Below are positions 35,448-44,600 of a DNA stretch of 64,000 nucleotides, piece by piece (positions within the stretch are counted from its first letter, which is position 1; each line of letters starts with the position of its first letter). The DNA lies in contig NZ_JBGCVY010000008.1 in the NCBI RefSeq assembly GCF_041088075.1, positions 1-64,000 on the forward strand, read 5' to 3'. Origin of the DNA: Mucilaginibacter_A sp041088075 (GTDB lineage Bacteria > Bacteroidota > Bacteroidia > Sphingobacteriales > Sphingobacteriaceae). The position numbers were made by a program, and so were the translations under genes. The notes below the pieces were generated by a model that worked only from the letters and a program-made list of their open reading frames with translations, did not search any database and was not told where the DNA came from.

Positions 35448-36980
35448 TTATTTTAATTTAATCATCGTAACCGACTCGGCACTTAATGTTAAAGTTGCCG
35501 AAGTACCGGTTGCATTTAAGTTAACATTGGGCGTTGTTTTTTGCCATTTTGGGTTTGTATCGTTATCTCCGGATCCGGTAAAAACCCAAACTTCTGCTTT
35601 TTTTACACTGCCAAAGTTATTCAAATCTACTTTTACATCTTGTTTCGATTGGCTCTTGTTCAATAAAAACAAATTGGTTTTGCCATTATTTTTATTAACG
35701 CAGGCATAAGGCCTTACTATCTGGTTGTCGCTTTGCGCATCTACAATTGCCCCGGAAAAGTTGTTGTATAAGATGGATAAACTTGTGCCATTTGCGTTTA
35801 AGTTGCCCTGGTTATCGGCCGCATTCATCACTGTTTTTGGCGAACTGTCAATCGGCAGCCAATGCACGCCGTTTGGTTGATAACCATAATACCAGCGTAT
35901 ATTCCAAAAACTGGAGAAGTAAATTGCCGGATTGCTCATCAAATCGGCACCTATCTGGAAACTTACCAAAGCATGGCCCAAATCGTTATTGTCTTTCCAC
36001 TGACCATAAAAACTGGCAGCATTAAACTCGGTAACAATCAGCTTGATATCTTTACCAGGTTTAGCTGCGTTGAGTGCCTGTAAAACGTCCTGTATGTCGG
36101 CATCATTGCCATAAGTAACACTGTAATTGCTGTAAAAATTGTACCCCGAATACGGATAAACGGGGTAATAGCTGATGTTGATGTAGTCTATACTTTCTGC
36201 GGCACCGGCTAAAACAGTTTCAAACCAAGATTTGGTCCTGCCATTGGCGATAATTTTGATGGAAGGGTCTACCGCTTTCATCCGCTTTGAAAACAGCTTC
36301 AGGTCGTCGCGGTAGTTTGCAGCCGTAACGTTGGTGCTGGGTTGCCAGCTTTCGTTGCCGATCTCCCAAAATTTGATGTTGTAGCCTTTAACCTTGTTGG
36401 CATAGTTGACCAAAGTTTCTGCGTTTTTTAAAAAATCTTCTTTTGTGGCGATGTGTGTACCGTCCTGGCCTTTGTAATAAATGCGGTTGTACGGGATGAT
36501 GATTTCCGGTTCGCTGCCCGTTGCCCGGCAAACCGCCACATACTCATCAATATCCAGGTAGCGGCTTTTCAAGTGGATGCCGTCCGGTTCAACAATATCC
36601 GTTTGATAAGAAAGGAATTCGTACGGCCCGTGGTTGATCAGGCAGGGTCTCGGCTTTTTGTAGGGCGGCTCAGACCAAAAAACATCGTCATTTCCGGCGC
36701 GGATAATGTTCGGGTTAATAGCTTTGATGGTAGCGGCCGGGGCAGTGGGATAGTTCCAGTACGACTGGTCTTCCCAGTTTTCGGTAATGTTTACGCCTTT
36801 GTATTGTTTCGAAACATCATTTTTAACAATACGGGCATCAACCGTAACATGTACGGCAACGTTTGTGGTGTCGGTACTTGCATTAAATAAATCTTCATCT
36901 AAAAACTCTTTTTTACAACCCGTACCAACAATTAACAGGAGCGCAAACGGCAAGGCTTTTTTCAAGGGGAAAAAATTCAT
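35448..36980 (-). CDS. Clan GH-A glycoside hydrolase lipoprotein
   Basis: A 510-residue predicted surface or periplasmic lipoprotein, start ATG 36980, with signal peptide and candidate lipobox cysteine Cys22 (IVGTGCKKE). A (beta/alpha)8 domain spans roughly residues 60-400: the acid/base Glu210 is in IKFWEIGNES, and the nucleophile is probably Glu318 in LIVTEFNA. A C-terminal beta-sandwich follows (NGKTNLFLLNKSQSKQDVKVDL). The WEIGNE motif and layout resemble alpha-L-arabinofuranosidases (GH51-like) and related clan GH-A families. The family number and substrate are not certain. No SusCD pair or other glycosidase is nearby. Confidence 0.8.
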   Translation of the reverse strand: MNFFPLKKALPFALLLIVGTGCKKEFLDEDLFNASTDTTNVAVHVTVDARIVKNDVSKQYKGVNITENWEDQSYWNYPTAPAATIKAINPNIIRAGNDDVFWSEPPYKKPRPCLINHGPYEFLSYQTDIVEPDGIHLKSRYLDIDEYVAVCRATGSEPEIIIPYNRIYYKGQDGTHIATKEDFLKNAETLVNYANKVKGYNIKFWEIGNESWQPSTNVTAANYRDDLKLFSKRMKAVDPSIKIIANGRTKSWFETVLAGAAESIDYINISYYPVYPYSGYNFYSNYSVTYGNDADIQDVLQALNAAKPGKDIKLIVTEFNAASFYGQWKDNNDLGHALVSFQIGADLMSNPAIYFSSFWNIRWYYGYQPNGVHWLPIDSSPKTVMNAADNQGNLNANGTSLSILYNNFSGAIVDAQSDNQIVRPYACVNKNNGKTNLFLLNKSQSKQDVKVDLNNFGSVKKAEVWVFTGSGDNDTNPKWQKTTPNVNLNATGTSATLTLSAESVTMIKLK

Positions 36981-37821
36981 CAGGAACAACTAAAAAATAA
37001 AATGGGTCAGTAAAGTGCTTGAAAACAGGGTAATGGTTTTTTTGAAATGTCAGTATCAGCCTTTGCGGATGGGTTAAGGCTGAGGAAAATAGGAGAGAAT
37101 AATAAGTGGAAAAGCTTCTACCAGCAAACTCCAAATAACCTGCGCCACGTGCTTCTTTCATCTTTTTTCCGCTGAGGTTTGTACTTAAAAGATCAAGGCT
37201 TTTTACGGAGGCATAAGCTCAAATGTTTTTGTTATCGCTATTGGTTTCGTTAAAAGGATGGGTTGTCTTTTTAAAAAGAAAGTACTGTTCGCTTAGAAGC
37301 TGTTTAAATTTCTTCCAAGAAAAACCCTGATGCTTCTTTTAGCACTATAAAATTGGTGTTGCTCTTTGCTGCCGCATACAAAAAGCAAATGGCCATACTG
37401 ATTTTTAGGCGATAAAAGAAGCATCGCCAATAATTTGAACAAAATTTAAACAGCTTCTTTAAAATTTTGAAGGCATAGGATTGGATCCTTAATTAGCTGA
37501 TTAGCAAAAAGAAGTAGGTAAGGATTATGGGTTGAACTGGAAGTAAACCGAAAAAAGTTTACATGAGCGAAGCCCATAATTTAAACAAAGGCTTATTGCA
37601 GGGTTTATCAATGCCGTTGCCAATAGCAGCATCAATTTAAGTATTGACAGGGCTTTTGAATTGGATTGTAGTTGTGGAGCTGCTTCTTTTACGCTATAAA
37701 AATTGGTGCTTCCGTCAATTTTAATAAACCCAAAAACAAATACTAACTAAATTTTAGGTGATAAAAGAAGTATTGAGGTTTTATTAAGTAAATTTTAAAC
37801 GGCTCTTAATAATAAACAAAT
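36981..37821. other. Large intergenic region rich in motif repeats
   Basis: The 841-base gap holds no gene I can support. From left to right it contains an AT-rich stretch, a degenerate motif copy (37149-37160), the MITE-like element at 37296-37457, then a second inverted pair (37680-37691 reverse with one mismatch, 37762-37773 forward) with TAAATTTTAAACGGCTC beyond it. It separates the glycosidase from the YhcG pair. Confidence 0.6.
37296..37457. repeat. MITE-like element with 16-bp perfect terminal inverted repeats
   Basis: It begins GAAGCTGTTTAAATTT and ends with the exact complement AAATTTAAACAGCTTC. The interior carries an outward-facing GAAG-form pair (37330-37341 reverse, 37414-37425 forward) with partly complementary extensions. 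At 162 bp and without coding capacity it is the cleanest example of this composite family in the window. Confidence 0.8.
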
Positions 37822-38259
37822 TTATTTTCTTTTCCTATATTTGAAATACTTGTATAGCTTTGGCAGTTTGTTATCTACTATTGGAATTTGTTTGTTCATT
37901 AATATTGGTTCAATAATTTGTATGGTACAATCAAATTGCAAAGCTAAAGTTTCGATGGTTAGTCCTTTAAAATATCTATTGACAATTACTTGCTGTTTGT
38001 CTTCGGAAAAGTAAGGTTTCTTTGGTTTTAAAGTTTTAGGTTTTGAAAATTGTTCTGGTATTCGATTCTGATAATTCTGTAAAACTGAAATAAGATCGGT
38101 AACAACGGAAAGGTTAATTTTTAATTCCTGGCTGTCGTTATTTCCTTCTATCGTTTGCCTGACTTTAATATAATTTACCCCGGAATTATGTTTTATCAAA
38201 TCAATCAAAAAAGTACTTTTTTCATATTCTAACAAGGTTGACTTTAGGATTTCCTGCAT
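37822..38259 (-). CDS. Unknown protein cotranscribed with YhcG-type nuclease
   Basis: A 145-residue protein of unrecognised family. The N-terminal half includes a beta-like stretch (NYIKVRQTIEGNNDSQELKINLSVVTDL). The C-terminal part resembles a helix-turn-helix: SEDKQQVIVNRYFKGLTIETLALQFDCTIQIIEPILMNK, preceded by a Pro/Lys-rich linker and followed by a basic tail (KLYKYFKYRKRK). Only one base separates it from the upstream nuclease gene, so the two are almost certainly cotranscribed and translationally coupled. Its AT-rich composition differs from most neighbours. Confidence 0.7.
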   Translation of the reverse strand: MQEILKSTLLEYEKSTFLIDLIKHNSGVNYIKVRQTIEGNNDSQELKINLSVVTDLISVLQNYQNRIPEQFSKPKTLKPKKPYFSEDKQQVIVNRYFKGLTIETLALQFDCTIQIIEPILMNKQIPIVDNKLPKLYKYFKYRKRK

Positions 38260-38260
38260 T

Positions 38261-39313
38261 TTAATTGTTGTTATTAGCGTTTTGGATTAACCTATTTTTT
38301 GCCCTTTCAATAGATTGGGAAAGTGTTTTTTCTAACAAGCTTTTGTCCGGCAATTCGATTAAATAATCTGCCACCCTGATGTTGCTTCTTTCCAATTGCA
38401 TCAACTCTATGTGTTCTTCATTTTTATGCGTGCATAGTATTAAGCCAATTGGTTGATTTTCTCCCGCTACTTTTTCATATTTCTCTAACCAACGTAAATA
38501 CAGTTCTACCTGGCCTTTATCTGCTGCTGTAAACTTGCCTATTTTTAATTCTATTGCCACTAAGCATTTTAACCTTCTGTGATAAAAAAGCAAATCAATA
38601 TAGTAATCTTCATTGTCAATAGTAATGCGTTTTTGCCTTGCCATGAAAGCAAAATCACTACCTAACTCAATGATAAATTCTTGTAATTCGGCCAGGATTG
38701 CCGATTCTAAATCTTTTTCGGAAAAATTGTTTTTCAAGCCTAAGAAATCTAAAAAGTAAGGGTCTTTAAATACCAGGTCTGGGCTTAGTTTTGCTTCGTT
38801 TTTTAATGCCTCAATATCATTTATTATCGTTTCTTCAGGCTTTTTGCTGATAGCGGTCCGTTCAAAAAGCATAGAATCAATTCGGTTTTCGAGAGTTCTT
38901 GTACTCCACTTTTCCATACGGCACATTTCAATATAAAAATCTCGTTTTAGGGGATTGTCCATATAAATAAGCATCCTCAAATGAGTCCAGCTAAATTGTA
39001 TACGCAGTGCGTATACAATCTGCTCGTCAGGGAAAACACTGGCAAATTGCATACATTGCCTCAATTGTTTCTCTCCCCAACCTCTTCCGTAGTTTTCGGT
39101 TAATTGTTGTGCCAGTGATAATACAATCTGTTTGCCATAATCTGCCCTTTCATTGCCTAATATTTCATCATTGATACGTTTTCCCACGCGCCAATACAAC
39201 CATGTCATTTCGGCATTTACAGTTAAGGCTACATTTTGACGGCTTTGCTCAATTAGTTGCTTTAACTCATTGCCCAAGTTTAATGTATGGTTGTTGTCCT
39301 GTATCTTCCCCAT
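38261..39313 (-). CDS. YhcG/DUF1016 family PD-(D/E)XK nuclease
   Basis: A 350-residue protein. Residues 5-160 match the YhcG N-terminal (DUF1016) domain: VNAEMTWLYWRVGKRINDEIL, YGKQIVLSLAQQLTENYGRGW and FSWTHLRMLI. Residues 170-340 are the nuclease-like C-terminal domain with FIELGSDFAFMARQKRI-type text, then DYYIDLLFYHRRLKCLVAIELKIG, where Asp and Glu-x-Lys form the PD-(D/E)XK core. Homologues often sit near restriction-modification and defence loci, but their cellular role is poorly defined. It is followed after one base by an unknown HTH-like gene. No methyltransferase is nearby. Confidence 0.88.
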   Translation of the reverse strand: MGKIQDNNHTLNLGNELKQLIEQSRQNVALTVNAEMTWLYWRVGKRINDEILGNERADYGKQIVLSLAQQLTENYGRGWGEKQLRQCMQFASVFPDEQIVYALRIQFSWTHLRMLIYMDNPLKRDFYIEMCRMEKWSTRTLENRIDSMLFERTAISKKPEETIINDIEALKNEAKLSPDLVFKDPYFLDFLGLKNNFSEKDLESAILAELQEFIIELGSDFAFMARQKRITIDNEDYYIDLLFYHRRLKCLVAIELKIGKFTAADKGQVELYLRWLEKYEKVAGENQPIGLILCTHKNEEHIELMQLERSNIRVADYLIELPDKSLLEKTLSQSIERAKNRLIQNANNNN

Positions 39314-39532
39314 TTGTATTTGTTTTATAAATTATACTTTCGAACATGTGGTTAAATTAAAAATTTGTAATTCAAAGTTTGTAATTACAAATCTCAATCA
39401 GCATATCCGGTTGTTGGCAAAATTCATAATGCTTCTTTTATCGGCAAAATTTTTGATTGCTAGTTTTTGAAAAATTGCATATTCTCAATTTCTAAACATG
39501 TATTAAAAATTTAAACTAAGAAAAACAGACTT

Positions 39533-39763
39533 TCAATTTCCCTCCTGATTGTGATGCTCTCCAAACAATTCAATTGCATCAATTGCATGTTCAGAAGTAT
39601 CTTCAAAATATTCGCCGTAGTACCACTCTGTGTTTGGCTCTTTCTTCAATTTTAAAGCTTTCAATTGTTGGATATCGTTATATCCATCCTCGTAACCACG
39701 TACCACAATTTTAATTTCCGGCGGCAGCGCTTGCAGTAAAGTTATCAGTTCTTCGGCTGTCAT
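39533..39763 (-). CDS. Small conserved-looking hypothetical protein
   Basis: A 76-residue soluble protein, acidic, with an N-terminal helix TAEELITLLQALPPE, a beta segment KIVVRGYEDGYNDIQQL and a later WYYGEYFED. The opening pattern (short helix, then PxxxxVxxxGYExG) is found in small Bacteroidota proteins encoded near toxin-like or nuclease genes, but I cannot name it. The gene stands alone between the nuclease pair and the beta-propeller gene. Confidence 0.6.
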   Translation of the reverse strand: MTAEELITLLQALPPEIKIVVRGYEDGYNDIQQLKALKLKKEPNTEWYYGEYFEDTSEHAIDAIELFGEHHNQEGN

Positions 39764-39836
39764 AAATTGTAGGTTTATTTTGATTGCAACTTTTGGTTAA
39801 ATATTTACGATCTTTTTTGCAATCCCTAAAACTAAA

Positions 39837-39867
39837 AAATCCCACTTAAACAAGCAGGATTTTCCAA
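39837..39867 (-). terminator. Terminator of the beta-propeller gene
   Basis: On the reverse strand AAATCC and GGATTT pair around a 14-base loop and are followed by a T run, about 20 bases beyond the stop codon. Confidence 0.55.
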
Positions 39868-39886
39868 ATTAAAACAACAAATAACT

Positions 39887-40888
39887 TTACTCCATTTTAT
39901 AAACCAAAACCCTAAAAGTTCCCGGAACTACAGTCCTCGTACCGGCCACCATCTCTGCAACGCTTAAATAAATTTTGTGTGTTTTGGTATCCAAAGCCAT
40001 CGTTCTGGCGCGGGCTTGGGTTTTTAAAGTTTGTACCACGGCATATTCATCGGCAGTTTTTTGTTTGATAATGGTAACTGTTCCGTCTCCGTTGGATGCA
40101 AAAACGAGTTTGGTTTGCGGGTCATAGGCTACGGCATCCACACCGGTGCCGATGGGCAAAGTGGCAATTACTTTTCCGCTGGTTTCGTCCACCACGCTTA
40201 AGCCTTTGTTCTCACGGCAAACGGTAAAAAGCCTTTTGTTTTTTGCATCCAAAGCCAAACCGGTTGGGCCGCCGCAAGGGTTCAACGGAAAGTTTTTCAG
40301 CACTTTCATCGTTTTGGCATCAATCACGTCCATGCTGTTTTTATCCTCTAAATTATTGTAGATCTTGCCTTTGCCATCGCTTACGGCAAATTCCGGCCCA
40401 CCGCCCAAAGCTATGGTGCCGATCTGTTTCATCGTTTTCGGGTCAATCACCGCCGCATTATTGCTTTCTCCGCAGAAAGTAAAAACACGGTCGGAATAGG
40501 GATCGTACATAATCGCATCCGGTCCGTTTACGGAAGCCAGCGGAATGGTTTCGATGGTTTTCAAGGTTTTCAAATCAAAAGCAACGGCGGCATTTGCCCT
40601 GCCATCGCTGATAAAACCTTTGTTGAGGTGGTTTACAATGGCGATGCCATGCACGCCTTTCATGCCGCTGATTGTGCCGATGCTTTTTTCGGTTGCGAGG
40701 TCAATCACGTTGACTTCCGTTCCGTGCGAAACATACAAACGGTTGTTTGCTTCATCAATCTTGAGGTAATCATAACCGCCATCGCCAGCCAGCGGAATGG
40801 TTTTATCGGCCACATAATTTTGTGCTTTGGAACACAAAGAAATACTGCATAAAAACAGTATCAGCGAAAATTTGAGGTTTGGGTTCAT
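39887..40888 (-). CDS. Exported YncE/YVTN-type beta-propeller protein
   Basis: A 333-residue periplasmic protein with a signal peptide (ILFLCSISLCSKAQ). It contains about seven beta-propeller repeats of the YVTN/YncE type: NRLYVSHGTEVNVIDLATEKSIGTI, KGFISDGRANAAVAFDLKTLKTIETI, DRVFTFCGESNNAAVIDPKTMKQIGTI, KRLFTVCRENKGLSVVDETSGKVIATL. Such proteins bind DNA or partners in the envelope, but roles vary. A reverse-strand copy of the dispersed motif (40887-40898) overlaps the ATG start and the ribosome-binding region; two ACAG-form copies are inside the gene (40332-40343 and 40850-40861). Confidence 0.85.
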   Translation of the reverse strand: MNPNLKFSLILFLCSISLCSKAQNYVADKTIPLAGDGGYDYLKIDEANNRLYVSHGTEVNVIDLATEKSIGTISGMKGVHGIAIVNHLNKGFISDGRANAAVAFDLKTLKTIETIPLASVNGPDAIMYDPYSDRVFTFCGESNNAAVIDPKTMKQIGTIALGGGPEFAVSDGKGKIYNNLEDKNSMDVIDAKTMKVLKNFPLNPCGGPTGLALDAKNKRLFTVCRENKGLSVVDETSGKVIATLPIGTGVDAVAYDPQTKLVFASNGDGTVTIIKQKTADEYAVVQTLKTQARARTMALDTKTHKIYLSVAEMVAGTRTVVPGTFRVLVYKME

Positions 40889-40965
40889 GCTTCTTTTATC
40901 GGTTAAAATGTGTTAAACTTAAAAAACTTACTTTTAAAAGCAAGATTTTTAAAAGTATTAAAATA

Positions 40966-41157
40966 TTAAAAATTTGATTTGTTCGATTTAATTTGATTAG
41001 AACTGTTTTCATTTATTTTGTCTGAAAGTAACTTGTCTAAAAAAGCACGCTCCTCCTCAAAAGTCATGTCTTTAATTTCATTGCTTATTTGATCGCGGAT
41101 GACGCGCATTTGCTTTACTAAACCTTCAATTGTCTGGTTGTCCACTTGTGTCGTCAT
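40966..41157 (-). CDS. Small protein overlapping PIN-domain gene, possible antitoxin
   Basis: A 63-residue protein that overlaps the end of the upstream PIN-domain gene by 32 bases. It is helical and charged (LVKQMRVIRDQISNEIKDMTFEEERAFLDKLL), with a lysine- and asparagine-rich tail. Its place beside a PIN toxin suggests it is the antitoxin, but the order toxin-then-antitoxin is the reverse of the usual one and no DNA-binding domain is recognised, so the role is an inference. Confidence 0.6.
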   Translation of the reverse strand: MTTQVDNQTIEGLVKQMRVIRDQISNEIKDMTFEEERAFLDKLLSDKINENSSNQIKSNKSNF

Positions 41158-41608
41158 AATTTATAATTTCTTTAGGTGTTCTAATTTCGATCATGTTATA
41201 GCCTAACTGATAATTAATGCCATTGTAACCACGGATTTTATCCAAGTTAACAATATGTTTAAAATTCCAACTCACTAAAACGTCAGCTTTGGCAATAGTA
41301 GCCATTGCAATATGTTGGCAATCTGCCCGACTCGTTTGTCCAACAACTTTAGCCTGTATATATTGATTTGCAAGGTTAGCTGCTTCTTCGGTCAGTTTAA
41401 CCCGCTCGATCTGTTGAAAAGGAATGGCAGCTAAAAAGTCTTTTACTTGTTTTGGCGCCCTTAACAGTTCGGCCTCCAAAAGGTCAGAAATAATAACTTT
41501 GAAACTTCCTTCTATCACCGCCTCAAAGAAGGGAATAGTAGCGGCAGAAAACTCTTTATCAAACTGCCCGCCTATCACAGAAGTGTCTATATAAACCCGT
41601 TTTACCAT
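41126..41608 (-). CDS. PIN-domain protein, probable toxin
   Basis: A 160-residue PIN-domain ribonuclease-like protein. The first acidic residue is in VYIDTSVIGGQFD, a conserved Glu is in ISDLLEAELLRAP, and acidic residues appear in RADCQHIAMATIAKADVLVSWNFKHIVNL, completing a typical PIN site for metal-dependent RNA cleavage. The start is ATG 41608, just after a TTG. The 63-residue partner follows with overlap, suggesting a type II toxin-antitoxin pair. It is encoded downstream of the RND efflux operon on the same strand, but unrelated in function. Confidence 0.8.
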   Translation of the reverse strand: MVKRVYIDTSVIGGQFDKEFSAATIPFFEAVIEGSFKVIISDLLEAELLRAPKQVKDFLAAIPFQQIERVKLTEEAANLANQYIQAKVVGQTSRADCQHIAMATIAKADVLVSWNFKHIVNLDKIRGYNGINYQLGYNMIEIRTPKEIINYDDTSGQPDN

Positions 41609-41641
41609 CAACGTAAAGATAGTGATAAAGTAAGTTTATTT

Positions 41642-44600
41642 TCAGCTGGCAGCATCGGTGTTTATTTCTGAAGGATTATGAATGGAACGCGCCGTTTCGT
41701 TTCGGTACAACAGCCGGATCATGCTCGGCAAAACGATCAGCAGCAAAGGCATCGCCACCACAAAACCGCCAATAACGGCGATGGCAAGCGGCTGGTGTAA
41801 TTGCGCGCCTGCACCAATGCCCAAAGCCAAAGGCAAAAGTGCAATGATGGCGCCCAAAGCTGTCATCAATTTGGGGCGAAGGCGGGTGGAGATGGAGTAA
41901 ACAACAGCTTCGTTTACCGTACTTTCCAGCATGCTTTGTTTAAACTGCAAAAAGGTGAAAATTGAGTTTTCGCCAATAATGCCCACGATCATAATCAATC
42001 CCGTATAGCTGCCCACGTTTAGCGGTGTGTTGGTGAGGAGCAAGGCCAGGAAACTGCCGGCAATCCCGAGCACGCCAATGACGAGGATAAGTAGCGCAAT
42101 CCGAAATTGCCTGAATAAAAACAGTATCACCCCAAAAACCAATAAGCTGGAAGTGATTAAAATGATCAACAGTTCTTTAAACGATTGCTGCTGCTCGGCA
42201 TACGCGCCGCCGTATTCCACGTGGTAGCCTTGCGGTAGGTTCACTTTTTCGGCAATGTTTTTTTGGATGGCGGGCATCACCGTTCCCAAATCGCTGTTTT
42301 CAAGTCGCGCACTGATGACGCCCATGGATTGCAGGTTTTCGCGTTGAATTTCGGCATCGCCTGCGCGCAGTTCTACGTTCGCCAGTCCGGCGATGGGAAT
42401 TTGCTGGCCGTTGTTCAGGAACAAATTCATGTTTTTGATGCCTTCCACACTCAAACTGCGGTTGCCCGGATAAACCATGCGGATGGGCGAAAGCTGCTGC
42501 GTTTCGTACAAACTGCCGATGACGTTGCCTTCCAAAGCGGTTTGCACCTGGAATTGCAAGTTGGCGGGGTTCAATCCATATTGCGCCAGCTTGCTGTAGT
42601 CCGGTACGATGCTCACGGCCGGTCCAGCAATAACAATGCCGTCAAAAACATCGGCGGTGCCTTTTACGGCGGTTACGGCGGCGGCAATTTGTTTGGACAA
42701 GGCCTGCAACGTTTGCTGGTTATCGCCAAAAACCTTAATCTCGATGGGTTGTGCCGAAGTCATCAAATCGCCGAGCATATCCGTAATCACCTGTCCGAAA
42801 TCTACCCGAAGCGATGGCTGTGAGGCTTCAATCTGCTTCCGCAAATCGCTGCTTACTTCTTCCGTGGTTTTATCACGTTGTTTTTTGAGTTGGATGAGGT
42901 AATCGCCGGTATTGGGCTCGGTGATAAAAAAGCCCATTTGCGTTCCCGTTCTTCTGGAATAAGCCGCCACTTCCGGTTGTTTCACAATGATCTTTTCCAC
43001 TTCGCGCAGCATCCGGTCGGTTTCTTCCAGCGAAGTTCCGGGCGGCGAACTGTAATCCAGCACGATGCTGCCTTCGTCCATCTCCGGCAAAAAACCGGTT
43101 GCCAATCTCCCTGGAACAAACACAATTATTGCCACTAAAAGAAGCATGATGCCAACACTAATATACGGCCTCAGGATAAAAAACGAAACCCAACGCTGTT
43201 GTTTTACGCCGTGTGCCGGTACTTCTTTTACCACCCTTTTTTTGGTGTTGCTGAGCAAAAGGTAGATCACCGGCAGCCCGATCCAGGTTACAAAAAACGA
43301 ACAGACCAAGGTGATGATCATCGTGTTCGTCATCACTTTAAAATATGCACCCGCAACACCGCTCATCAACACAAACGGAATAAAAATAACAATGGTGCTG
43401 ATAGAAGAGCCAACCATCGCCGGGAACAAATAATCAATAGCTTTTTGCAGCAGGTTGCGGGTTGGTTCTTCGGGATGTTCTTCGTGCGTGCGGTGGATTT
43501 GCTCGACCACCACAATCGCATCGTCAATAATTAAACCGATGGCAGCGGCAATGGCGCCCAACGTCATGATATTAAAGGTGTAGCCGATCACGTACAGCAC
43601 AATCAGCGTTAAACCAAGCGTAATCGGAATGGTGATGAGGATAACCGCACTCGCTTTTAACGACCGTAAAAACAGTATCGCCACCACAATGGCCAGTGCC
43701 AAACCAATCCACAAACTATCGCCCACACTTTTTACCGACTCGTTTACAAAATCAGCCTGCACATAATAAGGTTTGATGGTTACGTCTTTTGGCAGGATTT
43801 TTTGCAGCCGCTGCACCTGCTTTTCCATTGCCCCAGAAAGCGAAACGAGGTTGGCATTGGGCTGTTTGATGACGGCAATCAGCACACCTTCGTGCCCGTT
43901 GGCGTTGATCTTGGTGTACTCGATGCCGGGATTGATCTGCACTTCGGCAAAGTCTTTCATCCTGATTACGCGCTTGCTGTTGTTGCTTACCACCACGTTT
44001 TCCAACTGGTCTTTGGCGTTTAGCGTGGCATCGGTTACGGTGAGGTACAGCATTTTATAATCTGACAGATAACCTTCGGATTTTACAAAATCAGTTTGGT
44101 TCAGCGTGTTGCTGATGACATCCGGCGTGAGCGAAAGTGCACTCATTTTTTGCCGGTTCAGCAGCAGCCAGTATTCTTTTACCTTGCCGCCAATCACGCG
44201 GATTTCGGAAACGCCGTTGACTTGCGATAAAAAAGGTTTGATGGTGAACGTGGCCAGTTGCCGCAGTTCGATGGGCGATTTATCGTGGCTTTCCAGCGTG
44301 TAACCGCTTACCGGCAAAATGGAAGGGTTCATTTTCTCGACCGAAATCTGCACATCGGCCGGCAAATCGTTCCGGATTTTGCTGATCTGCGATTCAATGC
44401 GCTGCTGGCTCAGGTCAATGTTCGCGCTCCAGTTCATAAAAGCCGAAATCTCGCAACTGCCGCGGCTCGTGGTGCTTCTAACGTAATTAAGTTCCGGGAT
44501 TTGTTTGACGGCGTTTTCCAGCGGTTTGGTAACCGTGATCATCATTTTGTTTACCGGCTGCAAACCTTCATCGGCAATAATTTTGATTTTGGGAAAGGTG

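Noticed and set aside
42263..42823. 186-codon forward frame opposite the RND pump
   Set aside because: Shadow of a strongly supported gene; no recognisable domain.
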